A DNA stretch of 64,000 bases from Rhodococcus sp. RD6.2 (GCF_001040705.1 NZ_CVQP01000011.1:235707-299706); one strand, 5' to 3'; shown: positions 36,694-45,300, numbered from the stretch's first letter. Notes: a model not told the origin generated them from the sequence alone. Made by a program: numbers and translations.

Positions 36694-36763
36694 ATCGGTG
36701 ACCGCAGTGCCCGGACCGCGACGTTCCACGGTCCGGGCGCAGCTGTACGGCAGGAGAGCTCAG

Positions 36764-37720
36764 TTGACGTTCTTCGTGACCCGCTACGACTTCCGCGCGC
36801 CGGGCTTCACTCCCGCAGCGCGCGGTCGACTGTTCGCGCTGGCACTGGAGCAGGCCGCGTACGTGGACGCGCAGGGGCAGGCGGCGCTGACGCTCTCCGA
36901 GCACCACGGCTCGCGGGACGGGTACCTGCCGAGTCCACTGCTCGTGGCGTCGGCGTTCGCGGCCCGCACCACCCGCATCCCGATCTCCGTTGCTGCGCTG
37001 GTGGTGAACCTGTACGACCCGCTCCGGCTCGCCGAGGACATCGCGGTCCTCGACCATGTCAGCGGTGGGCGCGTCACCTACACCATCGGATTGGGTTACC
37101 GCCCAGAGGAATACGCGCTGTTCGGTCGCACGTGGGCCACGCGAGCACGCGACCTGGAGGTTGCGGTCGAGCGCATCTTCGAAGCGTGGGCGAGCGGCAC
37201 CGTCACACCGGCTCCGCTGACAGATCCCCATCCCGTGATGTTCTACGGCGGCGGCGTACCCGCGTCGGCGAGACGGGCCGCGAAGTTGGGGCTGCACTTC
37301 CAGCCAGAGGTCGCGAATCGGGAGCTCAAGCGGCTCTACCTCGACGAGTGCCGCGCCCTCGGTCGCGAGCCGGGGCTGGTGATGATGGCTCCGCCCGGCC
37401 CCGCGACGGTCTTCTGTTCATCCGACCCGGATGCCTTCTGGGCGAAGTACGGGCATCACCTGCTCGCTGATGCGCTGGTCTACCGCGAGTGGATCGGCGA
37501 GCGCGACTCGCACGTGAAGGACTCGTCGACGACGGTGCAGGAGTTGCGCGCCGCGGGCGTCTATCAGGTGCACGCCCCGGACGCGTTGATCGATGCCTGC
37601 CGCGCGGGGGAGATCAAGGTGGTCACGAGTCATCCGCTGTGCGGCGGCATGCCCGAGGAGCCGTCATGGGAGAGCCTGCGGCTGATCGGTGACGTGGTGA
37701 TGCCCGCGCTCGGCGGCTGA
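36764..37720 (+). CDS. LLM-class flavin-dependent oxidoreductase
   Basis: A 318-residue luciferase-like protein. It opens TFFVTRYDFRAPGF, has TLSEHHGSRDGYLPSPL (the bacterial-luciferase His pair region), ISVAALVVNLYDPLRLAEDIAVLDHVSGGR, and GLGYRPEEYALFG. It is likely an FMN- or F420-dependent monooxygenase. The start is uncertain: I chose TTG 36764 because CAGGAGA lies about 7 nt upstream and the family N-terminus begins there. GTG 36776 or GTG 36698 are alternatives. It is in tandem with the preceding LLM gene, probably one operon. Confidence 0.83.
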   Translation: MTFFVTRYDFRAPGFTPAARGRLFALALEQAAYVDAQGQAALTLSEHHGSRDGYLPSPLLVASAFAARTTRIPISVAALVVNLYDPLRLAEDIAVLDHVSGGRVTYTIGLGYRPEEYALFGRTWATRARDLEVAVERIFEAWASGTVTPAPLTDPHPVMFYGGGVPASARRAAKLGLHFQPEVANRELKRLYLDECRALGREPGLVMMAPPGPATVFCSSDPDAFWAKYGHHLLADALVYREWIGERDSHVKDSSTTVQELRAAGVYQVHAPDALIDACRAGEIKVVTSHPLCGGMPEEPSWESLRLIGDVVMPALGG

Positions 37721-37726
37721 CGCATG

Positions 37727-37770
37727 TTCGGGAGGGGTCGGCCCAAGGTTCCGGGCCGACCCCTCCCGAA
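37727..37770. terminator. Bidirectional terminator, perfect 18-bp stem
   Basis: An 18-bp uninterrupted stem (37727-37744 with 37753-37770) and an 8-nt loop lie between the convergent LLM gene and the FAD-dependent dehydrogenase. It starts 7 nt after the LLM stop. Confidence 0.85.
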
Positions 37771-37778
37771 CGGATTTG

Positions 37779-39248
37779 CTAGGCCTTGGCCGCTGCGATC
37801 CCGGCGCGACGGCCGTAGAAGCTGCCGTCACCGAGGGAGGTGCCGGACGCGTAGCCGCCCGCGCACACACCCGCGGTGCAGCGACCGGCCGCGAAGAGCC
37901 CCGGGATCGGCTCGCCGGAGACGTGCAGGACCTCGGAGTTGATCGAGGTGCGCAGCCCGCCGAGGGTGAAGCCCGCGGTGCAGTTGCGGAGATCCAGCGC
38001 GGCGATGGGGGAGCCGATCGGCTTGACCCACTCCGGCTTCTTCCCGAGCACCGGGTCCTCGCCGTTCGCCGCGTGCCGGTTGTACACCTCGACGGTGGAC
38101 TGCAGCGTGCCGGTGGGCAGACCCATGTCGGACTCGAGTTCCTCGACGGTCTCGGCGACCCACTTCGGCTGGAAGCGGAAGAACGGCGTCGAACTGGTTG
38201 CCGCGCAACCCTCCTCGTATGCCTCTTCGTCCAGGATGAGGAAGGCCTGGTTCTCGTTGCGCAGCAAGGTTTCCTGGCCGATGCGCCCGGGGTAGGTGTC
38301 CTCGTTGACGTACCGCTGGCCGCGACCGTTGACGAGAATGCCGCGCACCATCAGCTGAGGGTCGCCGAAGAACGCGACCTCGGTGGCGTCCATGTGGGCG
38401 AGGTCGGCGCCGAGCGCCTGCGCCATCAGGATGGACTTGCCGTCGTGCTCCTCGATCGAGGCCCCGGGACGCCCGATCAGTCGCGGTGCGTACTGCTGCA
38501 CCATCTCCTTGTTGTAGGCGAAGCTGCCCGTCGCCAGTACGACGCCGCGGCGGGCGCGGATAGCGAGTTCCTTGCCGTACTGCTTGGCGACGATGCCGAC
38601 GACGCGACCGGAGTCGTCAACGATGAGCCGCTGGACGCGCATGTCGTACTCGGGGGTGACGCCGAGCGCTTCCGCGGTCTCGACGAGCGGCTTCATCAGC
38701 ATGTAGCCGCCGCCCTTCTCGCCGGTCCGCTTGCCGGTCATCTGGGGGACGTGGCCACGCGGTGCGGGGCTCGCGATCTCCTTGAACGGGGACGCGTTCT
38801 CGCCGCCGGAGTACATGAGGCCGTCGTCGAACGGGGTCTCCCAGCCCGGCTGGCCGTAGAAGCTCTCCTTGAACGGCACGCCGTTGTCGACGAGCCAGTT
38901 GTAATGGTCGACGCTGCCCTCGCAGTAGTCGGTGATCTTCTCCTCGTCGGCGCCCGGCCCGAGCGCGGCCATCATGAACGCCTTCATGTTCTCGGGGGTG
39001 TCGTCGAACCCGAGGGCCTTCTGCAGCGGGGTGCCGCCGCCGAGGTAGATGAACCCGCCTGCCAGGGCGGCCGCGCCGCCCCATCCGCTGGTGCGTTCCA
39101 GGACGAGGACCTCGGCGCCCGCGCGGGCGGCCTCGATCGCGGCGGAGACGCCGGCGATGCCGTAGCCGGCGATCACCACGTCGGCCTCGCGGTGCCAGGT
39201 CTCGACGCTCGCGGCGGACAGGGGGCGGATGGGTGTGGCCTCGGCCAT
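37779..39248 (-). CDS. FAD-dependent oxidoreductase, 3-ketosteroid-dehydrogenase-like
   Basis: A 489-residue flavoprotein of the fumarate-reductase/KstD superfamily. The FAD motif is VVIAGYGIAGVSAAIEAARAG (Gly28, Gly30, Gly33) with a following acidic Glu51, GRRGVVLATGSFAYN in the middle, and the C-terminal GLFAAGRCTAGVCAGGYASG flavin-capping block. It probably introduces or reduces a C=C bond next to a carbonyl, for example in a steroid ring, but the substrate is inferred only from homology and neighbours. The 150-bp leader holds a 20-bp-stem hairpin that separates it from the upstream operon. Confidence 0.85.
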   Translation of the reverse strand: MAEATPIRPLSAASVETWHREADVVIAGYGIAGVSAAIEAARAGAEVLVLERTSGWGGAAALAGGFIYLGGGTPLQKALGFDDTPENMKAFMMAALGPGADEEKITDYCEGSVDHYNWLVDNGVPFKESFYGQPGWETPFDDGLMYSGGENASPFKEIASPAPRGHVPQMTGKRTGEKGGGYMLMKPLVETAEALGVTPEYDMRVQRLIVDDSGRVVGIVAKQYGKELAIRARRGVVLATGSFAYNKEMVQQYAPRLIGRPGASIEEHDGKSILMAQALGADLAHMDATEVAFFGDPQLMVRGILVNGRGQRYVNEDTYPGRIGQETLLRNENQAFLILDEEAYEEGCAATSSTPFFRFQPKWVAETVEELESDMGLPTGTLQSTVEVYNRHAANGEDPVLGKKPEWVKPIGSPIAALDLRNCTAGFTLGGLRTSINSEVLHVSGEPIPGLFAAGRCTAGVCAGGYASGTSLGDGSFYGRRAGIAAAKA

Positions 39249-39290
39249 CGGTGATCAGGTCCTTCGTGTCGGGTGCCGTGTTCGCGTCCG

Positions 39291-39340
39291 CGCCTGTGCG
39301 TGATGTCGACCCCGGCCGGAGTCGACATCACGCACAGGCG
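39291..39340 (-). terminator. Perfect 20-bp stem hairpin between operons
   Basis: CGCCTGTGCGTGATGTCGAC (39291-39310) pairs perfectly with 39321-39340 around a 10-nt loop. It follows the CMD-like gene (stop 39399) and precedes the FAD gene (start 39248), so it probably terminates the 43.1-39.4 kb operon. Confidence 0.75.
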
Positions 39341-39398
39341 GCGAAGCCGAATGTACTTGCAGTATTCCGTCTCGGGCCGTGCCTGGGGCGGAATTGCG

Positions 39399-39833
39399 TT
39401 AGGGAGTGGAACCGTTCTCGGCGGGCGTGGATTCGGCCGCCTTCGCCGCCGCCCGCGCCGCCTTGGCGCGGTCCGCGACGACCGCGATGCGGGAGGCGTT
39501 GATTCCACTGGCGAGCGGGTAGCCGACGTACTGGGACAGCAGGATGACGATCTCCTCCAGCTGCTCCTCGGTCAGTTCCTCGTTCTGCAGCGCCGCGTTG
39601 ATCTGGACCTTCGCCAGATCGAACTGGCCCTGCGCGGCGAGGGCGCCGAGCACGAGGAGCCTGCGGTCGCGGATCGTCAGTCCCGGCCGGTTCCAGATGT
39701 CGCCGAAGAGGTGCTCGACGGTCTGGGTGTAGAAGTCGCCGAGGTCGCCCGAGGGCATGTCCCAGCCGTACACCGTCTTCATCGTCTTCAGGCCACGGGC
39801 GCGGACCTCGCTGATCCCGTTCTGGTCGGTCAT
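39399..39833 (-). CDS. Carboxymuconolactone decarboxylase (CMD/AhpD) family protein
   Basis: A 144-residue CMD-family protein. It has LFGDIWNRPGLTIRDRRLLVLGALAAQGQ, then INAALQNEELTEEQLEEIVILLSQYVGYP, the classical gamma-CMD signature with its helical bundle. The AhpD-type CxxC is absent, so a redox-peroxidase role is unlikely; a lactone decarboxylase or related activity is more probable. The ATG overlaps the stop of the HIBADH-like gene (ATGA, 39830-39833). It is the last gene of the aldehyde-dehydrogenase operon, with an Ala/Lys-rich tail. Confidence 0.87.
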   Translation of the reverse strand: MTDQNGISEVRARGLKTMKTVYGWDMPSGDLGDFYTQTVEHLFGDIWNRPGLTIRDRRLLVLGALAAQGQFDLAKVQINAALQNEELTEEQLEEIVILLSQYVGYPLASGINASRIAVVADRAKAARAAAKAAESTPAENGSTP

Positions 39834-40750
39834 GCGTGCTCCTTCTGGAAAGCGGTCGAGATGTCGCCGGGACCGACACCGAGGCCCGCGCCGAGCCCGG
39901 CCAGGGCCCGCACGGCGAGAGGCAGGTCGACGTCGAGTCGGTCGCCGAGGCCGAGCGCCAGGGACAGGTCCTTCTCCCCGAGGTTGCGGGCGTGGGACAG
40001 GATCGGGAACCAGGGATCGGTCTCGGCGAGTTGTGCAGTGGTCTCGCGCAGCATGATCGCCCCGGCGCCGCCGGTGATGGCGTCGGTGTGCCGGACCACC
40101 TTGCCTAGCTCGCGGATGTCGATGCCCGCCGCCTCGGCGAGACGCTGGGCCTCGGTCGCGGCGGTGAACGAGATGAAGTGAAGCAGGTTGCGTGCCAGCT
40201 TCATCCGGGTTCCGGCGCCGACCTCGCCCGCGTGCACGACCAGTTCGGCGAAGCGAGCGAACGGTTCGCTGACCGCGGCGAACGCCTCGTCGGTGCCGCC
40301 GACCATGATGGCGAGGCGTCCCTGCTGGGCGCCCATCGCGCCGCCGCTGATCGGTGCGTCGATCAGATGCACCCCGGCGCTCTCGCACGTGGCGGCCAGT
40401 TCGACGGCCGTGGTGTCCGAGATCGTCGAGTGCACCGCGACGACCGTGCCCGGCCGGGCGGTCGACAGGATGCCGTCCGGGCCCGCGACGACGTCGCGCA
40501 CCTGCGCGTCGTCGAGCACGGTCACGGAGATGACGGACGCCGCCGCCGCGACCTCCGCGGGGGTGCTCGCGGCGCGGGCACCCTTCGCGGTGAAGGGTTC
40601 GACGGCCTCGGCTCGCGCGTCGCACACGACCAGCCCGCCCGGCCAGTCGAGGAGCCGCTTGGCCATCGGGGCACCCATGTTGCCGAGGCCGATGTACCCC
40701 ACCGTCACGGCTTCGCCTGCCGCGGTGTCGAAGGCTTCGGTGCCGCTCAC
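39830..40750 (-). CDS. 3-hydroxyisobutyrate dehydrogenase-like NAD(P) oxidoreductase
   Basis: A 306-residue beta-hydroxyacid dehydrogenase. The N-terminal Rossmann motif is VGYIGLGNMGAPMAKRLL, the substrate motif is LIDAPISGGAMGAQQGRLAIMVGG, and the catalytic Lys sits in AGTRMKLARNLLHF. It oxidises a short beta-hydroxyacid or reduces a semialdehyde. GTG 40750 shares GTGA with the SDR stop (40747-40750). Both neighbours overlap it by four bases, so it lies in a tightly coupled operon with the SDR and CMD-like genes. Confidence 0.88.
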   Translation of the reverse strand: MSGTEAFDTAAGEAVTVGYIGLGNMGAPMAKRLLDWPGGLVVCDARAEAVEPFTAKGARAASTPAEVAAAASVISVTVLDDAQVRDVVAGPDGILSTARPGTVVAVHSTISDTTAVELAATCESAGVHLIDAPISGGAMGAQQGRLAIMVGGTDEAFAAVSEPFARFAELVVHAGEVGAGTRMKLARNLLHFISFTAATEAQRLAEAAGIDIRELGKVVRHTDAITGGAGAIMLRETTAQLAETDPWFPILSHARNLGEKDLSLALGLGDRLDVDLPLAVRALAGLGAGLGVGPGDISTAFQKEHA

Positions 40751-41496
40751 GACCGGTACACCTGCCCGCCGTCGACGTTGTAGATCTGTCCGCTGATCCA
40801 GCTCGCCTCGTCGGAGAGCAGGAACAGGCACAGGCCGGCCAGGTCCTCCGGGGTTCCCATGCGCTGCAACGGGATCCGGCTCACGATCTGGTCGACGATG
40901 ACCTTCGGGGTGGAGGTGCGGGTGGCCTCGGTGTCGATCGGGCCCGGGGCGATCGCGTTGATCCGGATCTTCGACCAGCCGAGTTCGGTGGCCAGCTGCT
41001 GGGTCAGGCTGTTGATTCCGGCCTTGGCCAGGCCGTAGTAGTTCGAGTAGGTCCAGGCCGCGGTCGAGGACTGGTTGACGATGGAGCCGCCCTTGGCGCG
41101 CATGTGGGGGACCACGGCGCGGCACACCTGCAGGGCGCCGTCCATGTTGACGCTCATGAACCTGCGGTAGTAGTCCCAGTCCACGGTCAGCAGCGAATCG
41201 ATCTTCATGCCGCCGTAGATCGCGGCGTTGTTGACGAGGTGGTCGATGCCGCCGAACTTCTCGATCGTCGCGTCGGCCAGCGCCTGTGCCGATGCGCCGT
41301 CCGAGACGTCGACCTGCTGGAAGAACGCGGAGCCGCCGTCGGCGACGATCTGCTTCGCGACCTGTTCGCCGAGTTCGGCGTTCAGGTCGGCGACCACCAC
41401 GTTCGCGCCGTCGGCCGCGAGGCGCTGGGCGTAGACCTCACCGATGCCCTGTGCGGCACCGGTGACGATGGCGGTGCGTCCGTCGAAACGTCCCAT
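40747..41496 (-). CDS. Short-chain dehydrogenase (Rv0769-like)
   Basis: A 249-residue SDR. It has TGAAQGIGEVYA (cofactor loop, near residues 12-23), NNAAIYGG, the catalytic Ser in NQSSTAAW and YYGLAK, and the C-terminal GQIYNVDGGQVYRS. By order (aldehyde dehydrogenase then this SDR, divergent from TetR-P450-SDR-CYP51) it corresponds to M. tuberculosis Rv0769. It is probably an alcohol/ketone oxidoreductase acting with the adjacent aldehyde dehydrogenase. Confidence 0.9.
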   Translation of the reverse strand: MGRFDGRTAIVTGAAQGIGEVYAQRLAADGANVVVADLNAELGEQVAKQIVADGGSAFFQQVDVSDGASAQALADATIEKFGGIDHLVNNAAIYGGMKIDSLLTVDWDYYRRFMSVNMDGALQVCRAVVPHMRAKGGSIVNQSSTAAWTYSNYYGLAKAGINSLTQQLATELGWSKIRINAIAPGPIDTEATRTSTPKVIVDQIVSRIPLQRMGTPEDLAGLCLFLLSDEASWISGQIYNVDGGQVYRS

Positions 41497-41572
41497 CTTT
41501 GGGTCCTGCTTTCTGTCGTGAGTGCTGGGTCTGATCGTGGGGTTGCGGATCGGGAGGCGAGCCGCTCAGGCG

Positions 41573-43093
41573 TCAGGAGGTCGCAAGGTCGGCGACGAGC
41601 TTGGTCTCGAGGTACTCCTCGAAACCGGCGACGCCCATCTCGCGGCCGATGCCGGACTGCTTGTATCCGCCGAAGGGAGCGTCGGCCGAGTACCAGATGC
41701 CGCCGTTGACGCCGAGGGTGCCGGTTCGTACTCCGCGGACCACGTGGTCGATACGGGCGGGGTCCGTGCCGAAGACCGTCCCCGACAGTCCGTACGGGGA
41801 GTCGTTGGCGATGCGGATCGCGTCGTCGTCGCCGTCGTACGGGAGGATGACGAGGACGGGGCCGAAGATCTCCTCCTGCGCAACGCGCGAGGAGTTGTCC
41901 AGCCCGGCAACGAGAGTCGGCTGGACGAAGTAGCCGCGATCCTGCCCCTCGGGGCGGCCGCCGCCGGTGACGATCGTGCCGCCCTCCTCGACGGCGAGCG
42001 TGAGGTAGCCCTCGACGCGCTCGCGTTGCTTCGCGGAGATCAGTGGGCCGCAGATGGTTCCGGGTTTGGTCGGATCGCCGACCCCGACGCCTGCCATTCC
42101 CTTCGCCGCCGCGGCGACCGCCTCGTCGTACTTCTCCCGGGGGACGAGGAGGCGGGTGCTCAGGGCGCACCCCTGGCCGGCGTGCACCGAGACGGAGAAC
42201 GCGGCCATCGAGCAGGCGGCCTTGATGTTGGCGTCGTCGAGGACGATGAACGCGGACTTGCCGCCCAGTTCGAGGAAGACCTTCTTGAGGGTCTGTGATG
42301 CCGCGGCCATCACGGCGCGGCCGGTTGCGGTGGATCCGGTGAAGGAGATCAGGTCGACGCGCGGGTCGGTGGACAACTGCGCACCGAGAGCGTGGTCGGT
42401 GGAGGTCACGATGTTCACGACGCCCGCCGGGATGTCCGTCTCCTCGGCGATCACCTTGCCGACGAGGGCTGCACACCACGGTGTGTCCGGCGCGGGCTTG
42501 AGGACGACGGTGTTGCCTGCGGCCAGTGCGGGGCCCAGCTTGGCGAAGTTGATCTGGTGCGGGAAGTTCCACGGGGTGATCGCGCCGACGACGCCGATCG
42601 CCTCCTTGAGCAGGCGCCTGTGGGTCGGGATGCCCATCGGGCTGGCCTTGCCGAGGTCCTGGTCCCAGGCGTAGGTCTCGACGAGATCGGCCCAGTAGCG
42701 CAGGTCCTCGATCGGCCCTTCGAGCTGGGGGCCGTTGGTGAGCATGGCGGGCGCGCCGACCTCGGCGATCGTGATCTGACGCAGTTCTTCGATGTGCGAT
42801 TGCAGGGCGTCACACAGTTGCCGCAGGCAGCGTGCGCGGAACGCGTGATCGCGGGACCAGTCGGTGGTGTCGAACGCGCGGCGGGCGGCGTCGATCGCCG
42901 CGTCCATGTCGGACGCGGTGCCCTCGGCCGCGTGCCCGATCACCTCTTCGGTCGCCGGGTTGACGACCTCGAAGGTGCCGCCGGATCCGGGAACGAGCTT
43001 TCCGTCGACGAGGAGCGTCGAAGTGTCACCGACGAGGAGCGTCGACGTGGTCTCGACGAGCGGTGTCGAGTTGTCGGCAGGTCGAAGCGTCAT
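41573..43093 (-). CDS. aldA: Aldehyde dehydrogenase (AldA/Rv0768-like)
   Basis: A 506-residue NAD(P)-dependent aldehyde dehydrogenase. It has TPWNFPHQINFAKLGPALA, the cofactor loop FTGSTATGRAVM, LELGGKSAFIV with the general-base Glu, and HAGQGCALSTRLLV with the catalytic Cys. An in-frame duplication near the start repeats TSTLLV (DNA repeat 43006-43021 and 43030-43045). ATG 43093 is preceded by AGGAAGG. It is the first gene of the minus-strand operon, divergent from the TetR gene, with an operator-like site 18-33 nt before its start. It corresponds in order to Rv0768. Confidence 0.93.
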   Translation of the reverse strand: MTLRPADNSTPLVETTSTLLVGDTSTLLVDGKLVPGSGGTFEVVNPATEEVIGHAAEGTASDMDAAIDAARRAFDTTDWSRDHAFRARCLRQLCDALQSHIEELRQITIAEVGAPAMLTNGPQLEGPIEDLRYWADLVETYAWDQDLGKASPMGIPTHRRLLKEAIGVVGAITPWNFPHQINFAKLGPALAAGNTVVLKPAPDTPWCAALVGKVIAEETDIPAGVVNIVTSTDHALGAQLSTDPRVDLISFTGSTATGRAVMAAASQTLKKVFLELGGKSAFIVLDDANIKAACSMAAFSVSVHAGQGCALSTRLLVPREKYDEAVAAAAKGMAGVGVGDPTKPGTICGPLISAKQRERVEGYLTLAVEEGGTIVTGGGRPEGQDRGYFVQPTLVAGLDNSSRVAQEEIFGPVLVILPYDGDDDAIRIANDSPYGLSGTVFGTDPARIDHVVRGVRTGTLGVNGGIWYSADAPFGGYKQSGIGREMGVAGFEEYLETKLVADLATS

Positions 43094-43110
43094 GCGAAAA
43101 GCCTTCCTTT

Positions 43111-43126
43111 CTGGACAGGTGTCTGG
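43111..43126 (-). promoter_or_regulatory. Copy B of shared operator
   Basis: CTGGACAGGTGTCTGG differs from the TetR-site palindrome at 43465 in only two of 16 positions. It lies 18 nt before the aldehyde dehydrogenase ATG on the minus strand, a position where a repressor would block transcription or early elongation. An adjacent CTGGAC continues at 43123-43128. Confidence 0.62.
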
Positions 43127-43312
43127 ACTATAGTTCGAACAAATGTCACACGCAATGGGTTTCGGGCAGAGGCGATTTCGGAACACCTCTCGACAAAGCG
43201 GGAACGGCATGTCTACTGTGAGCACCGCCTCGACGCCCCGGAGTGAACAGCCGGGCTGTGGGTCGAGTCGCTCGCATCGTTTCCCTGTCCGACCGATCGA
43301 AGGGAGTCAGCC

Positions 43313-43369
43313 ATGAATCGAGATGCCGACGAACATCCGCCGTCGCGAGCGACGAGGAGTGCGCAGTAG
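43313..43369 (+). CDS. Possible 18-codon leader peptide
   Basis: MNRDADEHPPSRATRSAQ is preceded by AAGGGAG at about 6 nt, one of the better ribosome-binding sites in the region. It ends 91 nt before the TetR start. The composition is hydrophilic with two Pro in a row, and no known peptide is recognised. It could be an upstream ORF affecting TetR or CYP operon translation, or chance. Confidence 0.3.
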   Translation: MNRDADEHPPSRATRSAQ

Positions 43370-43460
43370 GCCCGCGCGGTCCTGCTGAGCAGCGACGATG
43401 GCACGCGACGCGATCCGGGGACCGGCCCGGAAGGATGGCTACGGGCGGCAACCTGTAGTA

Positions 43461-44054
43461 ATGTCTGGACACGTGTCTAGTAGAGTGACGAGCACCAACT
43501 TCGAGTCCACCCGTCGGCGCCTGACCCCCAAGCAGGCCGAGACCGTCGACCGTCTCTGTGCGGCGGCTGTCGAGGTACTGCGGGAAGAGGATTTCGCCGG
43601 CCTGACCGTCCGCACCGTTGCGGCGCGGGCAGGCGTCGGGCCTGCCACGGCCTACACGTACTTTTCCTCGAAGGAACACCTTGTCGCCGAGGTGTTCTGG
43701 CGCAGGCTCGCACAGTCGCCACGGCCCGAGTCGGACGGTCTCGACCGGACGGGTCGGGTGGTGACCGTGCTGCGCGACATCGCTCTGCTGCTCGCCGACG
43801 AACCCGGACTCTCGGCCGCCGTCACCAATGCCCTGCTCGGCAGCGACCCCGATGTCGAACACCTGCGGGTGCGGATCGGCATCGAGATCCGCGAACGACT
43901 GCTCGGTGCACTGGACGCCGAGGACAATCCGGACCTGCTCGAAACACTCGAACTTCTCTACGCCGGAGCGCTGCTCCGGGCCGGTATGGGCTACGGGTCC
44001 TACGAGAACCTGGCCGACCAGCTGGAGCGTTCCGCCACAATCATTTTGGAGTGA
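43461..44054 (+). CDS. TetR family regulator of the CYP51 cluster (Rv0767c-like)
   Basis: A 197-residue TetR repressor. The DNA-binding domain reads PKQAETVDRLCAAAVEVLREEDFAG, LTVRTVAARAGVGPATAYTYFSSKEHL, at about residues 17-68, and a ligand domain of about 120 residues follows. It corresponds in order to M. tuberculosis Rv0767c. The start is uncertain: ATG 43461 has no Shine-Dalgarno and would place the operator palindrome inside codons 2-7, while GTG 43485 would leave the palindrome in the leader. It is the first gene of the 18.8-kb plus-strand run and probably autoregulated. Confidence 0.88.
   Translation: MSGHVSSRVTSTNFESTRRRLTPKQAETVDRLCAAAVEVLREEDFAGLTVRTVAARAGVGPATAYTYFSSKEHLVAEVFWRRLAQSPRPESDGLDRTGRVVTVLRDIALLLADEPGLSAAVTNALLGSDPDVEHLRVRIGIEIRERLLGALDAEDNPDLLETLELLYAGALLRAGMGYGSYENLADQLERSATIILE
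43465..43480 (+). promoter_or_regulatory. Copy C of shared operator at the TetR start
   Basis: CTGGACACGTGTCTAG is a near-perfect palindrome (7 of 8 base pairs) around CACGTG. It overlaps the beginning of the TetR frame. It is probably an autoregulatory TetR site, with copies at 43111 and 35761. Confidence 0.65.
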
Positions 44055-44058
44055 TCAC

Positions 44059-45300
44059 ATGCCCGACCCGACGCCAGGGGCTCGCATCGAGACGACAGGT
44101 GCGGCTCTGATCGATCCACTCGTCTTCAACCCCTACGACTACGACTTCCACGACGATCCGTACCCGGTCTATCGGCGGCTCCGTGAGGAGGCTCCGCTCT
44201 ACCACAACCCGGACATCGGGTTCTGGGCACTGTCGCGGCATTCGGACGTGCAGGACGCATTCAAGGACAACGCCCGGTTGTCCAGTGCGAACGGCGTCTC
44301 GCTCGATCCGGCCGCATACGGACCCCATGCGCACCTGGTGATGTCCTTCCTCGCGATGGACGATCCGCGGCACATGCGCCTGCGCCAGTTGGTGTCTCGG
44401 GGATTCACCCCGCGGCGCGTCACGGAGTTGAGAGGCCGGATCCACGAACTGACGATTCGGTACCTCGAGCCGGCGCTGGCGTCGGGGGAGTTCGACTGGA
44501 TCGCGGAGGTGGCGGGCAAACTGCCGATGGACGTGATCTCCGAGTTGATGGGCGTCCCGCAGGCCGATCGCGGCGAACTGCGCAGGCTTGCCGATCTCGT
44601 CGTTCACCGCGAGGACGGCGTGCTCGACGTGCCGCAGGCGTCGGTCGAGGCGTCGCTCACGCTGATGACGTACTACAAGGAGATGATCGCCGAGCGTCGG
44701 CGCTCGCGGACCGAGGACATGACGTCCGCCCTGCTCGATGCGGAGATCGACGGCGACAAGCTGTCCGACCAGGAGATCCTCGGGTTCATGTTCCTGATGG
44801 TGGTGGCAGGAAACGAAACCACCACCAAGCTCCTCGGCAACGCCCTGTACTGGGGTGGGCACAACCCTGATCAGGTCGCGCAGGTTCTCGACGATCCGGA
44901 GCGGGTGTCGGAGTGGGTCGAGGAGACGCTGCGCTACGACACGTCCAGCCAGATCGTCGCCCGGACCACCGCCGTCGATCTCGAGTACCACGGGGTGACG
45001 GTGCCTGCCGGGGAGAAGATGCTGCTCCTGATGGGGTCGGCGAACCGCGACGACGACGTGTTCGACGACGCCCACGAGTTCAGGATCGGCCGGGACTCCA
45101 CCAACAAGCTCGCGAGTTTCGGTGGCGGGGTGCACTTCTGCCTCGGTGCCCACCTCGCGCGGCTCGAGGCCAACATCGCGCTGCAGGAGTTCGCACGCCG
45201 CGTGCGGGAGTACGAGGTCGTCGAGCCCGGAATCGAACGTGTTCATTCGACCAACGTGCGGGGCTTCGCGGCCCTGCCAATGAAGGTGCAGGTGCGCTGA
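44059..45300 (+). CDS. Cytochrome P450, CYP123-like
   Basis: A 413-residue soluble P450. The I-helix is VVAGNETTTKLL, ExxR is in EETLRYDT, and the haem loop FGGGVHFCLGAHLAR places Cys361 as ligand. By order between the TetR and an SDR it matches M. tuberculosis cyp123 (Rv0766c). The ATG is 4 nt after the TetR stop with GGAG about 8 nt upstream. The stop TGA shares its A with the next gene's ATG. The electron partner is probably the ferredoxin encoded 2.2 kb downstream. The substrate is unknown. Confidence 0.92.
   Translation: MPDPTPGARIETTGAALIDPLVFNPYDYDFHDDPYPVYRRLREEAPLYHNPDIGFWALSRHSDVQDAFKDNARLSSANGVSLDPAAYGPHAHLVMSFLAMDDPRHMRLRQLVSRGFTPRRVTELRGRIHELTIRYLEPALASGEFDWIAEVAGKLPMDVISELMGVPQADRGELRRLADLVVHREDGVLDVPQASVEASLTLMTYYKEMIAERRRSRTEDMTSALLDAEIDGDKLSDQEILGFMFLMVVAGNETTTKLLGNALYWGGHNPDQVAQVLDDPERVSEWVEETLRYDTSSQIVARTTAVDLEYHGVTVPAGEKMLLLMGSANRDDDVFDDAHEFRIGRDSTNKLASFGGGVHFCLGAHLARLEANIALQEFARRVREYEVVEPGIERVHSTNVRGFAALPMKVQVR

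Larger units (their letters stand above)
43094..43460. other. 367-bp divergent control region
   Basis: The region lies between the divergent aldehyde dehydrogenase and TetR starts. It contains operator copy B (43111-43126) near the minus-strand start and an 18-codon open frame with a good Shine-Dalgarno at 43313-43369. Otherwise it shows no long reading frame or strong hairpin. Confidence 0.6.
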
